From Lutibacter sp. (GTDB taxonomy: Bacteria; Bacteroidota; Bacteroidia; Flavobacteriales; Flavobacteriaceae), in the NCBI GenBank assembly GCA_021647265.1, contig JAKIVA010000006.1:1-64000 (forward strand): DNA of 64,000 bases, in the 5' to 3' direction. This document shows positions 8,194 to 15,057 of the stretch, piece after piece (positions within the stretch are counted from its first letter, which is position 1; the number at the start of each line of letters is the position of its first letter). Under the pieces are notes generated by a model. It searched no databases and was not told the origin of the DNA. It saw only the letters and a program-made list of their open reading frames with translations. The translations under genes and the position numbers were made by a program.

Positions 8194-9342
8194 CTATTCA
8201 CCACTAATTACTCTAATGGTATTTTTAACTTTTGCTGCTATTTTTCTAGCTTTCTCTAAATTCGTGTTAACAATAGTCACATGACCCATTTTTCTGAAGG
8301 GTCTAGTTTGCTTTTTACCATAAATGTGCGGAGTCACTCCATCCATTTTTAAAATTTCTTCTAAATTTTCATAAACAACGTTGCCTGAAAAACCATCTTC
8401 ACCAACCAAATTTACCATAATTCCAGCAAGTTTACTATCTGTATTTCCCAAAGGAAGGTTTAAAATGCTTCTCAGATGTTGTTCAAATTGATTAGTATAA
8501 GAGGATTCAATACTATAATGTCCACTATTATGTGTGCGTGGAGCAACTTCATTGACTAGAATTTCATCGTTTTCTGTTTGAAATAATTCAACAGCTAATA
8601 AACCAATATGTTTAAAAGACTCGGCAACGTTTAAAGCTATTTTTTGAGCTTTTTGAGCAACTTCGTTTGAAATTCTTGCAGGGCAAATTACATATTCTAC
8701 TTGGTTGGCTTCTTGGTGAAATTCCATTTCAACAACAGGATACGTTTTAACTTCTCCATTTTTATTTCTTGCTACAATTACAGCAAGTTCATTTTTAAAA
8801 GGAATTAATTTTTCAATAATACAATCAGCATCATTCAATAAATTCAAATCATTTTTATGTTTAACAACTTTAACTCCAGTACCATCGTAACCAAATTGTG
8901 CAGATTTCCAAACAAAAGGAAATGAGAGTTTTTCATTTTTTAATTCTTCCAAAGATGAAAACCGTTTATGAGGAGCTGTTGGAATCTTATTTTTAACAAA
9001 AAAATCTTTTTGTTTTCCTTTATGTTGAATTGTTTGAATAACTCTTGGTTGAGGGTAAATCTCTAAACCCTCTTGTTCCAATTTTACTAATGCATCAACA
9101 TTAACATGTTCAATTTCAATAGTTAATAAATCAACTGTTTTACCAAAATTGTAAACGGTATCAAAATCTAATAAATTACCATGGTGAAATTCATTACAAA
9201 TTTGAGCACAAGGAGCTTCAGAAGAACCGTCTAAAATACTTGTGTAGATATCAAACTTTTGAGTTTCGGTTAGTAGCATTTTGCCTAATTGCCCGCCACC
9301 TAAAACACCTAATTTAAAATTTGATGAGAAATAATTTTTCAC
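8194..9342 (-). CDS. purK: 5-(carboxyamino)imidazole ribonucleotide synthase
   Basis: PurK is the ATP-grasp enzyme that carboxylates AIR with bicarbonate to give N5-CAIR for PurE. The N-terminal LGVLGGGQLGKML loop, FVWKSAQFGYDGTGVKV (ATP-grasp) and ILVNEVAPRTHNSGHYSIE motifs are present. The frame opens at GTG 9360, but a TATTTTTG promoter motif (minus strand, 9367-9360) overlaps that codon, and family members start MKNYFSS. The second GTG at 9342 (382 residues) is therefore chosen. It leads the purK-purE pair. Confidence 0.93.
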   Translation of the reverse strand: MKNYFSSNFKLGVLGGGQLGKMLLTETQKFDIYTSILDGSSEAPCAQICNEFHHGNLLDFDTVYNFGKTVDLLTIEIEHVNVDALVKLEQEGLEIYPQPRVIQTIQHKGKQKDFFVKNKIPTAPHKRFSSLEELKNEKLSFPFVWKSAQFGYDGTGVKVVKHKNDLNLLNDADCIIEKLIPFKNELAVIVARNKNGEVKTYPVVEMEFHQEANQVEYVICPARISNEVAQKAQKIALNVAESFKHIGLLAVELFQTENDEILVNEVAPRTHNSGHYSIESSYTNQFEQHLRSILNLPLGNTDSKLAGIMVNLVGEDGFSGNVVYENLEEILKMDGVTPHIYGKKQTRPFRKMGHVTIVNTNLEKARKIAAKVKNTIRVISGE

Positions 9343-9390
9343 TTTTTGTTGCTTTTGCACAAAAATAGGAATCTGTTTTTAATTAAGAAG

Positions 9391-9810
9391 TTAAAAGTTA
9401 GTAATATTTAGAGTTGAAGAATTTAAAACATTCACTCTATATTCTCTGGCAAAGTGTATATTTCCAGAAGTTTGAGGTGAACCATCAATAATACTATACT
9501 CACTATTATCACAAGGACATTTCATTTTTAAACTTCCATCAAAAACCATTGGAGTAGCACAATCATTGTTAGGGCAAGCCCTATCGTAAGCTTTGTAAGG
9601 CGGGTTTCCAATACCTGTATTTTGAATGAGTATTCCTTTAATTCCTCCAGTTATTTCAGTCCAACCTGTTGGAGTTTGCAAATCAATATATTGAGGTAAA
9701 TCTATATTTATTGTAACGTTTACAGATACATTTGGTAAAATATCATTGGTCACATTTTTTTCACAGGAAAAAAATATAATGAATGGTAACAATAAAAATA
9801 GCTTTCGCAT
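9391..9810 (-). CDS. Rieske-like [2Fe-2S] fold lipoprotein lacking the histidine ligands
   Basis: Starting at ATG 9810 (MRKLFLLLPFIIFFSC, lipobox Cys16) rather than at the first in-frame ATG 9846, the 139-residue product is a short lipoprotein. Its C-terminal half resembles the Rieske cluster fold: RACPNNDC, a 16-residue gap, then KCPCDNSEYSIIDGSP. True Rieske proteins bind iron with CxH and CxxH; here the pattern is C-x4-C and C-x-C and no His is present, so either a different metal site or a disulfide-only fold is likely. Small Rieske-like lipoproteins of this kind occur in Flavobacteriaceae. It is divergent from greA and shares its short upstream region. Confidence 0.6.
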   Translation of the reverse strand: MRKLFLLLPFIIFFSCEKNVTNDILPNVSVNVTINIDLPQYIDLQTPTGWTEITGGIKGILIQNTGIGNPPYKAYDRACPNNDCATPMVFDGSLKMKCPCDNSEYSIIDGSPQTSGNIHFAREYRVNVLNSSTLNITNF

Positions 9811-9840
9811 AGTTATAGTATGAAGTTTGTAGCTAAACGC

Positions 9841-9869
9841 TTGCAATTTACAAATATTTTGTACATTTG
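9841..9869 (+). promoter_or_regulatory. Promoter of greA (TTG-N18-TACATTTG)
   Basis: TTG at 9841-9843 and TACATTTG at 9862-9869, 18 bp apart, match the Bacteroidota housekeeping promoter (TTG around -33, TAnnTTTG around -7). The predicted start leaves a 5' leader of about 55 nt before greA. Confidence 0.6.
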
Positions 9870-9930
9870 TATAAATCTCATTCTGGTTTCCAGTTTTGGG
9901 ATTTTTTGTATTTATTAAAATAGATAAGTT

Positions 9931-10407
9931 ATGAGTAAAATATCGTATTATTCGGCAGAAGGAATGAAAAAGCTAAAAGAAGAGTTAGATTTTTTAGAGC
10001 ATGTAGAACGTCCAAGAATTAGTAATGATATTGCTGAGGCAAGAGATAAAGGTGATTTAAGTGAAAATGCTGAATACCATGCGGCAAAAGAAGAACAATC
10101 ACATTTAGAGTTGAAAATTGCAAAATTAAAGGAAGTTATTTCTAATGCCAGAATTATTGATGAATCTTTGTTAGACACTTCAAAAGTATTAATTCATTCA
10201 ATTGTTAAAATTAAGAATTTACTAAATAATATGGAGTTTACATATACATTAGTTGCTGATTCTGAAACAAATATTAAAGAAGGGAAATTATCTGTTAACT
10301 CTCCAATAGGAAAAGGACTACTAGGTAAGAAAGTTGGCGATATTGCTGAAATTGAAGTGCCAAGTGGTATTATGAAATTTGAAATTATGGAAATTTCGAG
10401 AGCATAA
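9931..10407 (+). CDS. greA: Transcription elongation factor GreA
   Basis: The 158-residue protein matches GreA in length and layout: an N-terminal coiled coil (about 1-75, ISYYSAEGMKKLKEELDFLE, then DISEARDKGDLSENAEY-like AEARDKGDLSENAEY with the two acidic tip residues) and a C-terminal FKBP-like domain (about 80-158, SPIGKGLLGKKVGDIAEIEVP). It rescues backtracked RNA polymerase by stimulating transcript cleavage. A promoter lies at 9841-9869 and a terminator follows at 10429-10466, so it is monocistronic or reads weakly into the HIT gene. Confidence 0.97.
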   Translation: MSKISYYSAEGMKKLKEELDFLEHVERPRISNDIAEARDKGDLSENAEYHAAKEEQSHLELKIAKLKEVISNARIIDESLLDTSKVLIHSIVKIKNLLNNMEFTYTLVADSETNIKEGKLSVNSPIGKGLLGKKVGDIAEIEVPSGIMKFEIMEISRA

Positions 10408-10428
10408 GAAATAAAGATACATAATGTA

Positions 10429-10466
10429 AAAACCCTTTTCAGTTTTTTAATTGGAAAGGGTTTGTT
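10429..10466 (+). terminator. Intrinsic terminator after greA
   Basis: AAACCCTTTTC (10430-10440) pairs with GGAAAGGGTTT (10453-10463) around a 12-nt T-rich loop, 22 bp after the greA stop. The HIT gene's promoter-like TATTTTTG (10466-10473) starts immediately after it. Confidence 0.65.
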
Positions 10467-10488
10467 ATTTTTGGTTAAAATAAAAAAA

Positions 10489-10875
10489 ATGTCAATATTT
10501 ACTAAAATAATAAAAGGAGAAATACCTTCATACAAAGTAGCTGAGAATAATGAGTTTTATGCCTTTTTAGATATCAATCCAAATGCGAAAGGACATACAT
10601 TGGTAGTGCCTAAAAAAGAGGTTAACAAACTTTTTGAGTTAGATAAAGGTACTTATAACGGTTTAATGGACTTTTCGAGAGAAGTTGCTATTGCAATGAA
10701 AAAGGTAATTTCTTGTGAGCGTATTGGAATGGCTGTTATTGGGTTAGAGGTTCCGCATGTGCATGTACACTTAATTCCGTTACAAAAAATGGAAGATATT
10801 CAATTTATTAAAAAGGTTAAACTACAGCCTGAAGAATTTAAAGCAATGGCTATGGCTATTTCCAAGGAGTTGTAG
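10489..10875 (+). CDS. HIT family nucleotide-binding hydrolase (HINT type)
   Basis: Family members begin MSIFTKIIKGEIP, so ATG 10489 is used; the frame's first ATG (10462) lies inside the greA terminator. The 128-residue product has the histidine triad HVHVH at 90-94 (PHVHVHLIPL) and the GHTLVVPKKEV strand near 35-45. HINT proteins hydrolyse purine nucleoside phosphoramidates and similar nucleotidyl conjugates in the cytoplasm. Placement behind greA is common in Bacteroidota. The gene ends 2 bp from the convergent histidine kinase stop. Confidence 0.93.
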   Translation: MSIFTKIIKGEIPSYKVAENNEFYAFLDINPNAKGHTLVVPKKEVNKLFELDKGTYNGLMDFSREVAIAMKKVISCERIGMAVIGLEVPHVHVHLIPLQKMEDIQFIKKVKLQPEEFKAMAMAISKEL

Positions 10876-10877
10876 TA

Positions 10878-12029
10878 TTATTTTCGAAGTGCAATTACAA
10901 AAGTGGTTCCTTTGTTTATTTCTGATTTAGACACAGAAATTTTACCGTTGTGGTAATCTTCAATAATGCGTTTTGCTAAAGACAATCCTAGTCCCCAGCC
11001 GCGTTTTTTAGTAGTAAAACCAGGAGAAAATATTTTTTGTTGTAAGTTTTTTGGTATTCCTTTTCCATTGTCAGTAATAGCAATATTTACACTTTTAGTA
11101 TTTTCAGTAATAGCAAGTACTATTTTTCCTTTCCCTTCCATTGCATCAATGGCATTTTTTATTAAATTTTCAATAACCCAACTATATAATTGAAGGTTAA
11201 TATTTGCTAAAATTTCCTTTTCAGAGCTTTTGAAATTAAATTCAACTTGTTTAGAACTTCTTAGTTTAAGGTAATTGAAAGAATTAAAAGTAGCCTCAAC
11301 AATATTTAATTTTTCTAGTGTTGGTATAGACCCTATTTTTGAAAACCGTTCTGCAATAATATTTAATCGATGTACATCATTTTCAATTTCTTTAATTGTA
11401 TTTTCATCTGTATTCTCTAAACGTAAAATTTCAATCCAACCTAATAAAGAAGATAGTGGAGTGCCAATTTGATGGGCTGTTTCCTTTGCCATTCCGGTCC
11501 ATAATTTATTTTGTTCAGCAACTTTGTTAGATTTAAAGAATAAATAAATAACACTTGCAAATAAAAATAAAATTAGAATTAAAGCAATTGGATAATATTT
11601 CAATTTGGTTAATAAATCTGAATCTCTGTAGTAAATATAGTTTTTTTGATCTCTATCAAACTGAATAATGACAGGGTCATTTTCTCGTTTCATAATTGCC
11701 AATTGTTTAACTAAATAGCTGTGGTCTTTTGCTTTAACAGAATCTAAATTTTGCCAACTAATAATTTCATCATTATCATTTGATAAAATCATAGGAACGT
11801 TTTTATTGTTCTCGAGTATTTTAAGAGGCAGGTTAATACTAGCATTTAGGTCTAAATTAGTAGCTAAATCTTTTTGTGCTGTAGCTAAAATTTCCATTTT
11901 GGCTCGTTCTTCATTTTTAAATTTTTGAAAAAAGGCGTAAGTATTCCACAAAATAAGTGTAACAATAATAAAAGAGGCAATTATTACAGCCCATCTAATA
12001 ATTTGAGAATTTTTTTGTGAAGCCATCAT
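10878..12029 (-). CDS. Two-helix membrane sensor histidine kinase
   Basis: The 383 residues comprise a transmembrane helix (about 13-33), a ~110-residue extracytoplasmic sensor region, a second helix (about 146-165), a HisKA domain with phospho-acceptor His186 in AHQIGTPLSSLLGW, and a HATPase_c domain (N292 in ENLIKNAIDAM, DNGKGIP at 320-326, GWGLGLSLAK at 345-353). The residue after the His is Gln rather than the usual Glu, a variant I associate with a flavobacterial subgroup. No response regulator is encoded nearby, so the partner and signal are unknown. MMAS offers two ATGs (12029, 12026); a TATATTTG motif on minus (12038-12031) suggests a very short leader. Confidence 0.9.
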   Translation of the reverse strand: MMASQKNSQIIRWAVIIASFIIVTLILWNTYAFFQKFKNEERAKMEILATAQKDLATNLDLNASINLPLKILENNKNVPMILSNDNDEIISWQNLDSVKAKDHSYLVKQLAIMKRENDPVIIQFDRDQKNYIYYRDSDLLTKLKYYPIALILILFLFASVIYLFFKSNKVAEQNKLWTGMAKETAHQIGTPLSSLLGWIEILRLENTDENTIKEIENDVHRLNIIAERFSKIGSIPTLEKLNIVEATFNSFNYLKLRSSKQVEFNFKSSEKEILANINLQLYSWVIENLIKNAIDAMEGKGKIVLAITENTKSVNIAITDNGKGIPKNLQQKIFSPGFTTKKRGWGLGLSLAKRIIEDYHNGKISVSKSEINKGTTFVIALRK

Positions 12030-12118
12030 TCAAATATAGAATTTATGTTGATATAACTTAAAATTATAATCGATATTATTTTAAAGTTGAAATATTTATA
12101 TTTGTTGAAAACAAATTG

Positions 12119-12979
12119 ATGCTAAGTATAAATCCAAAAGACATTGCAATAGAAAAATTACACAGCTATTTATTAAGTGCCGTTGCTCCAAGACCGATAG
12201 CATTAGCAAGTACAATTGATAGTAATGAAAGTCCCAATTTATCACCGTTTAGTTTTTTTAATGTGTTTAGTGCAAATCCGCCCATATTAATATTTTCACC
12301 AGCGAGAAGAGTTCGAAATAATACAACAAAACATACCCTAGAAAATATTAAGAAAACTAAAGAAGTTGTAATAAATGTGGTAAATTTTGATATTGTACAA
12401 CAAATGTCATTGTCAAGTACTGAATATCCAGAAAGTATTAATGAGTTTGAAAAGGCGGGTTTTGCTATGGTAGCTTCTGAAAAAGTAAAACCGTTTAGAG
12501 TTGGAGAATCTCCCATACAATTTGAATGCAAAGTAAAGGATATAATTGAACTTGGAACTGAAGGAGGTGCTGGAAATTTAATTATATGTGAAGTTGTAAA
12601 ATTGCATATAAAAGAAGCTTTTTTAAATGATGAAGGAAATATAAATCAACAAAAATTAGATTTAGTAGCAAGAGCAGGAGGTAGTTTGTACTCTAGAGCC
12701 AAAGAGGGGTTTTTTGAAATACCAAAGCCGTTAACAACATTGGGAATTGGAGTTGATTCTATACCTATTAAAATTAGAAATAGTAAAGTATTGACAGGGA
12801 ATGATCTAGGGATGTTGGGTAATATTGAGTCAATCCCATCTAAAATAGCTGTTGATAAGTTTGCAAAAGAACACCCGCAAATTATTGGGTATAATAGTGT
12901 AAAAAAACATACATTTGCGAAAGCATTTTTAGAAAAAAATGACGTTGCAAGTGCTTGGAAAGTACTTTTAATGAAATAA
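12119..12979 (+). CDS. Flavin reductase family protein (FMN-binding split barrel)
   Basis: From ATG 12119 (a TTG at 12116 extends it by one codon) the product is ~286 residues, longer than a minimal ~170-residue flavin reductase domain. The N-terminal two thirds show the DIM6/NTAB-type barrel: SAVAPRPIALAST, SPFSFFNVFSANPPILIFSP, TKEVVINVVNFD and EVVKLHI. These enzymes bind FMN and reduce flavin with NAD(P)H or act as flavoprotein oxidoreductases; the substrate cannot be told. The last ~100 residues are a lineage-specific tail. A TATATTTG motif (12097-12104) sits just upstream. It is 9 bp before the DUF3127 gene and likely cotranscribed. Confidence 0.85.
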   Translation: MLSINPKDIAIEKLHSYLLSAVAPRPIALASTIDSNESPNLSPFSFFNVFSANPPILIFSPARRVRNNTTKHTLENIKKTKEVVINVVNFDIVQQMSLSSTEYPESINEFEKAGFAMVASEKVKPFRVGESPIQFECKVKDIIELGTEGGAGNLIICEVVKLHIKEAFLNDEGNINQQKLDLVARAGGSLYSRAKEGFFEIPKPLTTLGIGVDSIPIKIRNSKVLTGNDLGMLGNIESIPSKIAVDKFAKEHPQIIGYNSVKKHTFAKAFLEKNDVASAWKVLLMK

Positions 12980-12988
12980 ATTTGAAAT

Positions 12989-13363
12989 ATGGAAGTTACA
13001 GGAAAAATTAAAAAAATTGAAGAAACTAAAACTTTTGGGGCAAATGGTTTTAGGAAAAGAGAAATGGTACTTACTACGAATGACCAATATCCTCAAATGT
13101 TAAAAATTGAATTTATTCAAGACAAGTGTGATTTATTGAATAATTTTCAAGAAGGGCAAGATGTGAAAATTTCGATTAATTTAACAGGAAGAGAATGGAT
13201 TAACCCTCAAGGAGAAGCCGTTTATTTTAATTCAATTCAAGGTTGGAGAATTGAGGCAGCACAAAAAGAAACAGGAACTGAAGTTCCACCTATGGCACCT
13301 TTAGATAATTTAGAAACCACCTCTGATTTAAATGAAAACGAACCAGACGATTTACCGTTTTAA
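12989..13363 (+). CDS. DUF3127 domain protein (putative OB-fold)
   Basis: The 124-residue protein matches the DUF3127 family across its first ~90 residues (EVTGKIKKIEETKTFGANGF, then REWINPQGEAVYFNSIQGW), followed by an acidic, disordered tail ending DDLPF. The tail's acidic DDLPF end recalls the C-terminal tip of single-stranded DNA-binding proteins, and the domain has the strand pattern of an OB-fold, so nucleic-acid binding is a guess only. It follows the flavin reductase by 9 bp and ends before a strong terminator (13381-13418). Confidence 0.85.
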   Translation: MEVTGKIKKIEETKTFGANGFRKREMVLTTNDQYPQMLKIEFIQDKCDLLNNFQEGQDVKISINLTGREWINPQGEAVYFNSIQGWRIEAAQKETGTEVPPMAPLDNLETTSDLNENEPDDLPF

Positions 13364-13380
13364 ATAAACTTATTACAAAA

Positions 13381-13418
13381 CAAAAAAGGAGAAAAGTGAG
13401 AATTTTTCTCCTTTTTTG
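13381..13418 (+). terminator. Strong intrinsic terminator after DUF3127 gene
   Basis: CAAAAAAGGAGAAAA (13381-13395) and TTTTCTCCTTTTTTG (13404-13418) form a perfect 15-bp stem with an 8-nt loop. The T-rich arm serves as the U-tract. Confidence 0.85.
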
Positions 13419-13448
13419 TTTCATTATATTTGTTGAAAATAAATAACA

Positions 13449-14114
13449 ATGTTTTTACTTTCTGAAGACTTAAATTTTCCTAGTGTACAAAAAGCAAATG
13501 ATGATGGTTTGCTGGCTGTTGGAGGAGATTTATCAACTGAGAGGTTATTGTTAGCATATAAGAAAGGAATTTTCCCATGGTACAATCAGGGTGAGCCTAT
13601 TATGTGGTATAGCCCAAACCCAAGAATGGTACTTTTTCCTCATCAATTAAAAATTTCTAAAAGTATGAAACAAGTTATTCAAAAAAATAAATTTACAGTA
13701 ACGTATAATCAGGATTTTGAGGGTGTAATTTCAAACTGTAGAAATATTTTTAGAGTAGCAGACCAAGGGAAAACTTGGATTACCGATGAAATGGAACAAG
13801 CGTATATAAATTTGCATAAAAAAGGAATTGCAAAATCGGTTGAAGTTTGGCAACATTTTGACTCCGCTCAATATGACAAAGAATTGGTTGGAGGTTTATA
13901 TGGAGTAGATTTGGGAACTGTATTTTGTGGTGAAAGTATGTTTAGTAAAGTAAGTAACGCCTCAAAATTAGCCTTTATCAAGTTAACTCAAAAGTTAGAA
14001 AAAGAAAACTATAAATTAATAGACTGTCAGGTTTATAACAATCATTTAGCAAGTTTAGGAGCTACAGAAATTAGTAGAGATGTGTTTTTAACTTATCTAA
14101 ATTTAGTTAGATAA
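13449..14114 (+). CDS. aat: Leucyl/phenylalanyl-tRNA--protein transferase
   Basis: Aat adds Leu or Phe from aminoacyl-tRNA to proteins with N-terminal Lys or Arg, marking them for ClpS/ClpAP degradation. The 221-residue protein shows the family blocks: DDGLLAVGGDLSTERLLLAY, GIFPWYNQGEPIMWYSPNPR, TWITDEMEQAYINLHKKGIA, GGLYGVDLGTVFCGESMFS and DCQVYNNHLASLGA. Length is slightly short of the E. coli enzyme (234). A TATATTTG promoter motif (13425-13432) lies 17 bp before the ATG, so the leader is very short. Confidence 0.96.
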   Translation: MFLLSEDLNFPSVQKANDDGLLAVGGDLSTERLLLAYKKGIFPWYNQGEPIMWYSPNPRMVLFPHQLKISKSMKQVIQKNKFTVTYNQDFEGVISNCRNIFRVADQGKTWITDEMEQAYINLHKKGIAKSVEVWQHFDSAQYDKELVGGLYGVDLGTVFCGESMFSKVSNASKLAFIKLTQKLEKENYKLIDCQVYNNHLASLGATEISRDVFLTYLNLVR

Positions 14115-14204
14115 ATTATTATTGGGCTGTTCTTAAAAATAGGAGGATACTATAAATATTATTAGAAGTTCACTACCTTTGGTTTTTAGTAAAATAATAA
14201 TAAA

Positions 14205-14531
14205 ATGGATATTGAAAATGCACAACTTGTAGTTGATACTTGGATTAAAGAACACGGAGTTCGATATTTTAATGAATTGACAAATATGGCTCAGTTAACT
14301 GAAGAAGTTGGAGAAGTAGCCCGTATTATCGCTCGGAGATATGGTGAACAAAGTGAAAAGGAAAGCGATAAGGGTAAGGATTTGGGTGAAGAACTAGCCG
14401 ATGTTGTATTTGTGGTGTTATGCTTGGCAAACCAAACAGGGATTGACTTACAAGTTGCTTTTGATAAAAAAATGGCTATTAAAACAAAAAGAGATCACAA
14501 CCGTCATCACAATAATCAAAAATTAAAATAA
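14205..14531 (+). CDS. MazG-like nucleotide pyrophosphohydrolase
   Basis: The 108-residue protein is a single MazG fold: EEVGEVARIIARRYGEQ supplies the EExxE metal-binding helix (about 29-45) and KDLGEELADVVFVVLCLA the ExxD helix (about 62-79). Such small all-alpha NTP pyrophosphatases hydrolyse (d)NTPs to monophosphates, often for house-cleaning. A TACCTTTG promoter motif lies at 14174-14181. Its stop codon is directly followed by the next gene's ATG, so the two are translated together. Confidence 0.9.
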   Translation: MDIENAQLVVDTWIKEHGVRYFNELTNMAQLTEEVGEVARIIARRYGEQSEKESDKGKDLGEELADVVFVVLCLANQTGIDLQVAFDKKMAIKTKRDHNRHHNNQKLK

Positions 14532-14777
14532 ATGAATCAATATAAAAGTCAATCATTCTTTAAATTATTTTTACGTTTTACATTGATATTTTTAGTAGTC
14601 ATTACACTTTTAAAGATTGTTATGGGTGTTTTTAGCTATGGTAGTTTTTCGGATATGATAAACCAATATTTTTCTAAAGATACATGGCTGTTATTTGTTA
14701 AAATGCAACTTGTTTTATCAGCAATATATGGCGCTTTTATGGCTGGTTATTACAAGTTTATAAAAAAAAACAAATAG
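14532..14777 (+). CDS. Small membrane protein, two predicted helices, 81 aa
   Basis: The product has two hydrophobic segments (about 10-33, FLRFTLIFLVVITLLKIVMG; about 50-74, LLFVKMQLVLSAIYGAFMAG) and a short lysine tail, so it is an inner-membrane protein. It begins at the base after the MazG-like stop. Small proteins of this type are often found after the pyrophosphohydrolase gene in relatives, but no function is known to me. The upstream coupling supports it being real. Confidence 0.7.
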   Translation: MNQYKSQSFFKLFLRFTLIFLVVITLLKIVMGVFSYGSFSDMINQYFSKDTWLLFVKMQLVLSAIYGAFMAGYYKFIKKNK

Positions 14778-14875
14778 GTTGTTTAAAAGTATTGAAATAA
14801 GTCATTCTGAACCTATTCACCAACCTTTAGATTTGTAAAGTAAAGATTTTCTTATTATACAATTACAACCATTAT

Positions 14876-15037
14876 GAGAACCTGAACCGAGGCTGTCTAA
14901 AAAGTGTCATTCTGAATGTAAATGAAGAATCTTCTTAAGATTAAACACTCATGTATCAAGATGTTGATATTTTTTACTTAGTTCAAAATGACAAGTATCA
15001 TTGCTTTTCAGACAGCCTCAGTGATGTAGAGGTTCTC
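14876..15037. repeat. Long nested inverted repeat (MITE/REP-like element)
   Basis: Nested arms pair across ~160 bp: GAGAACCT (14876-14883) with AGGTTCTC (15030-15037), GAGGCTGTCTAAAAAG (14889-14904) with CTTTTCAGACAGCCTC (15004-15019, 15 of 16), and TGTCATTCTGAA with TTCAAAATGACA further in. It lies between the stops of two convergent genes, codes for nothing, and could fold as a long hairpin on either strand. A second GTCATTCTGAAC is found at about 14803. Confidence 0.7.
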
Positions 15038-15057
15038 TTTAAAAACCTTCTTATTTC

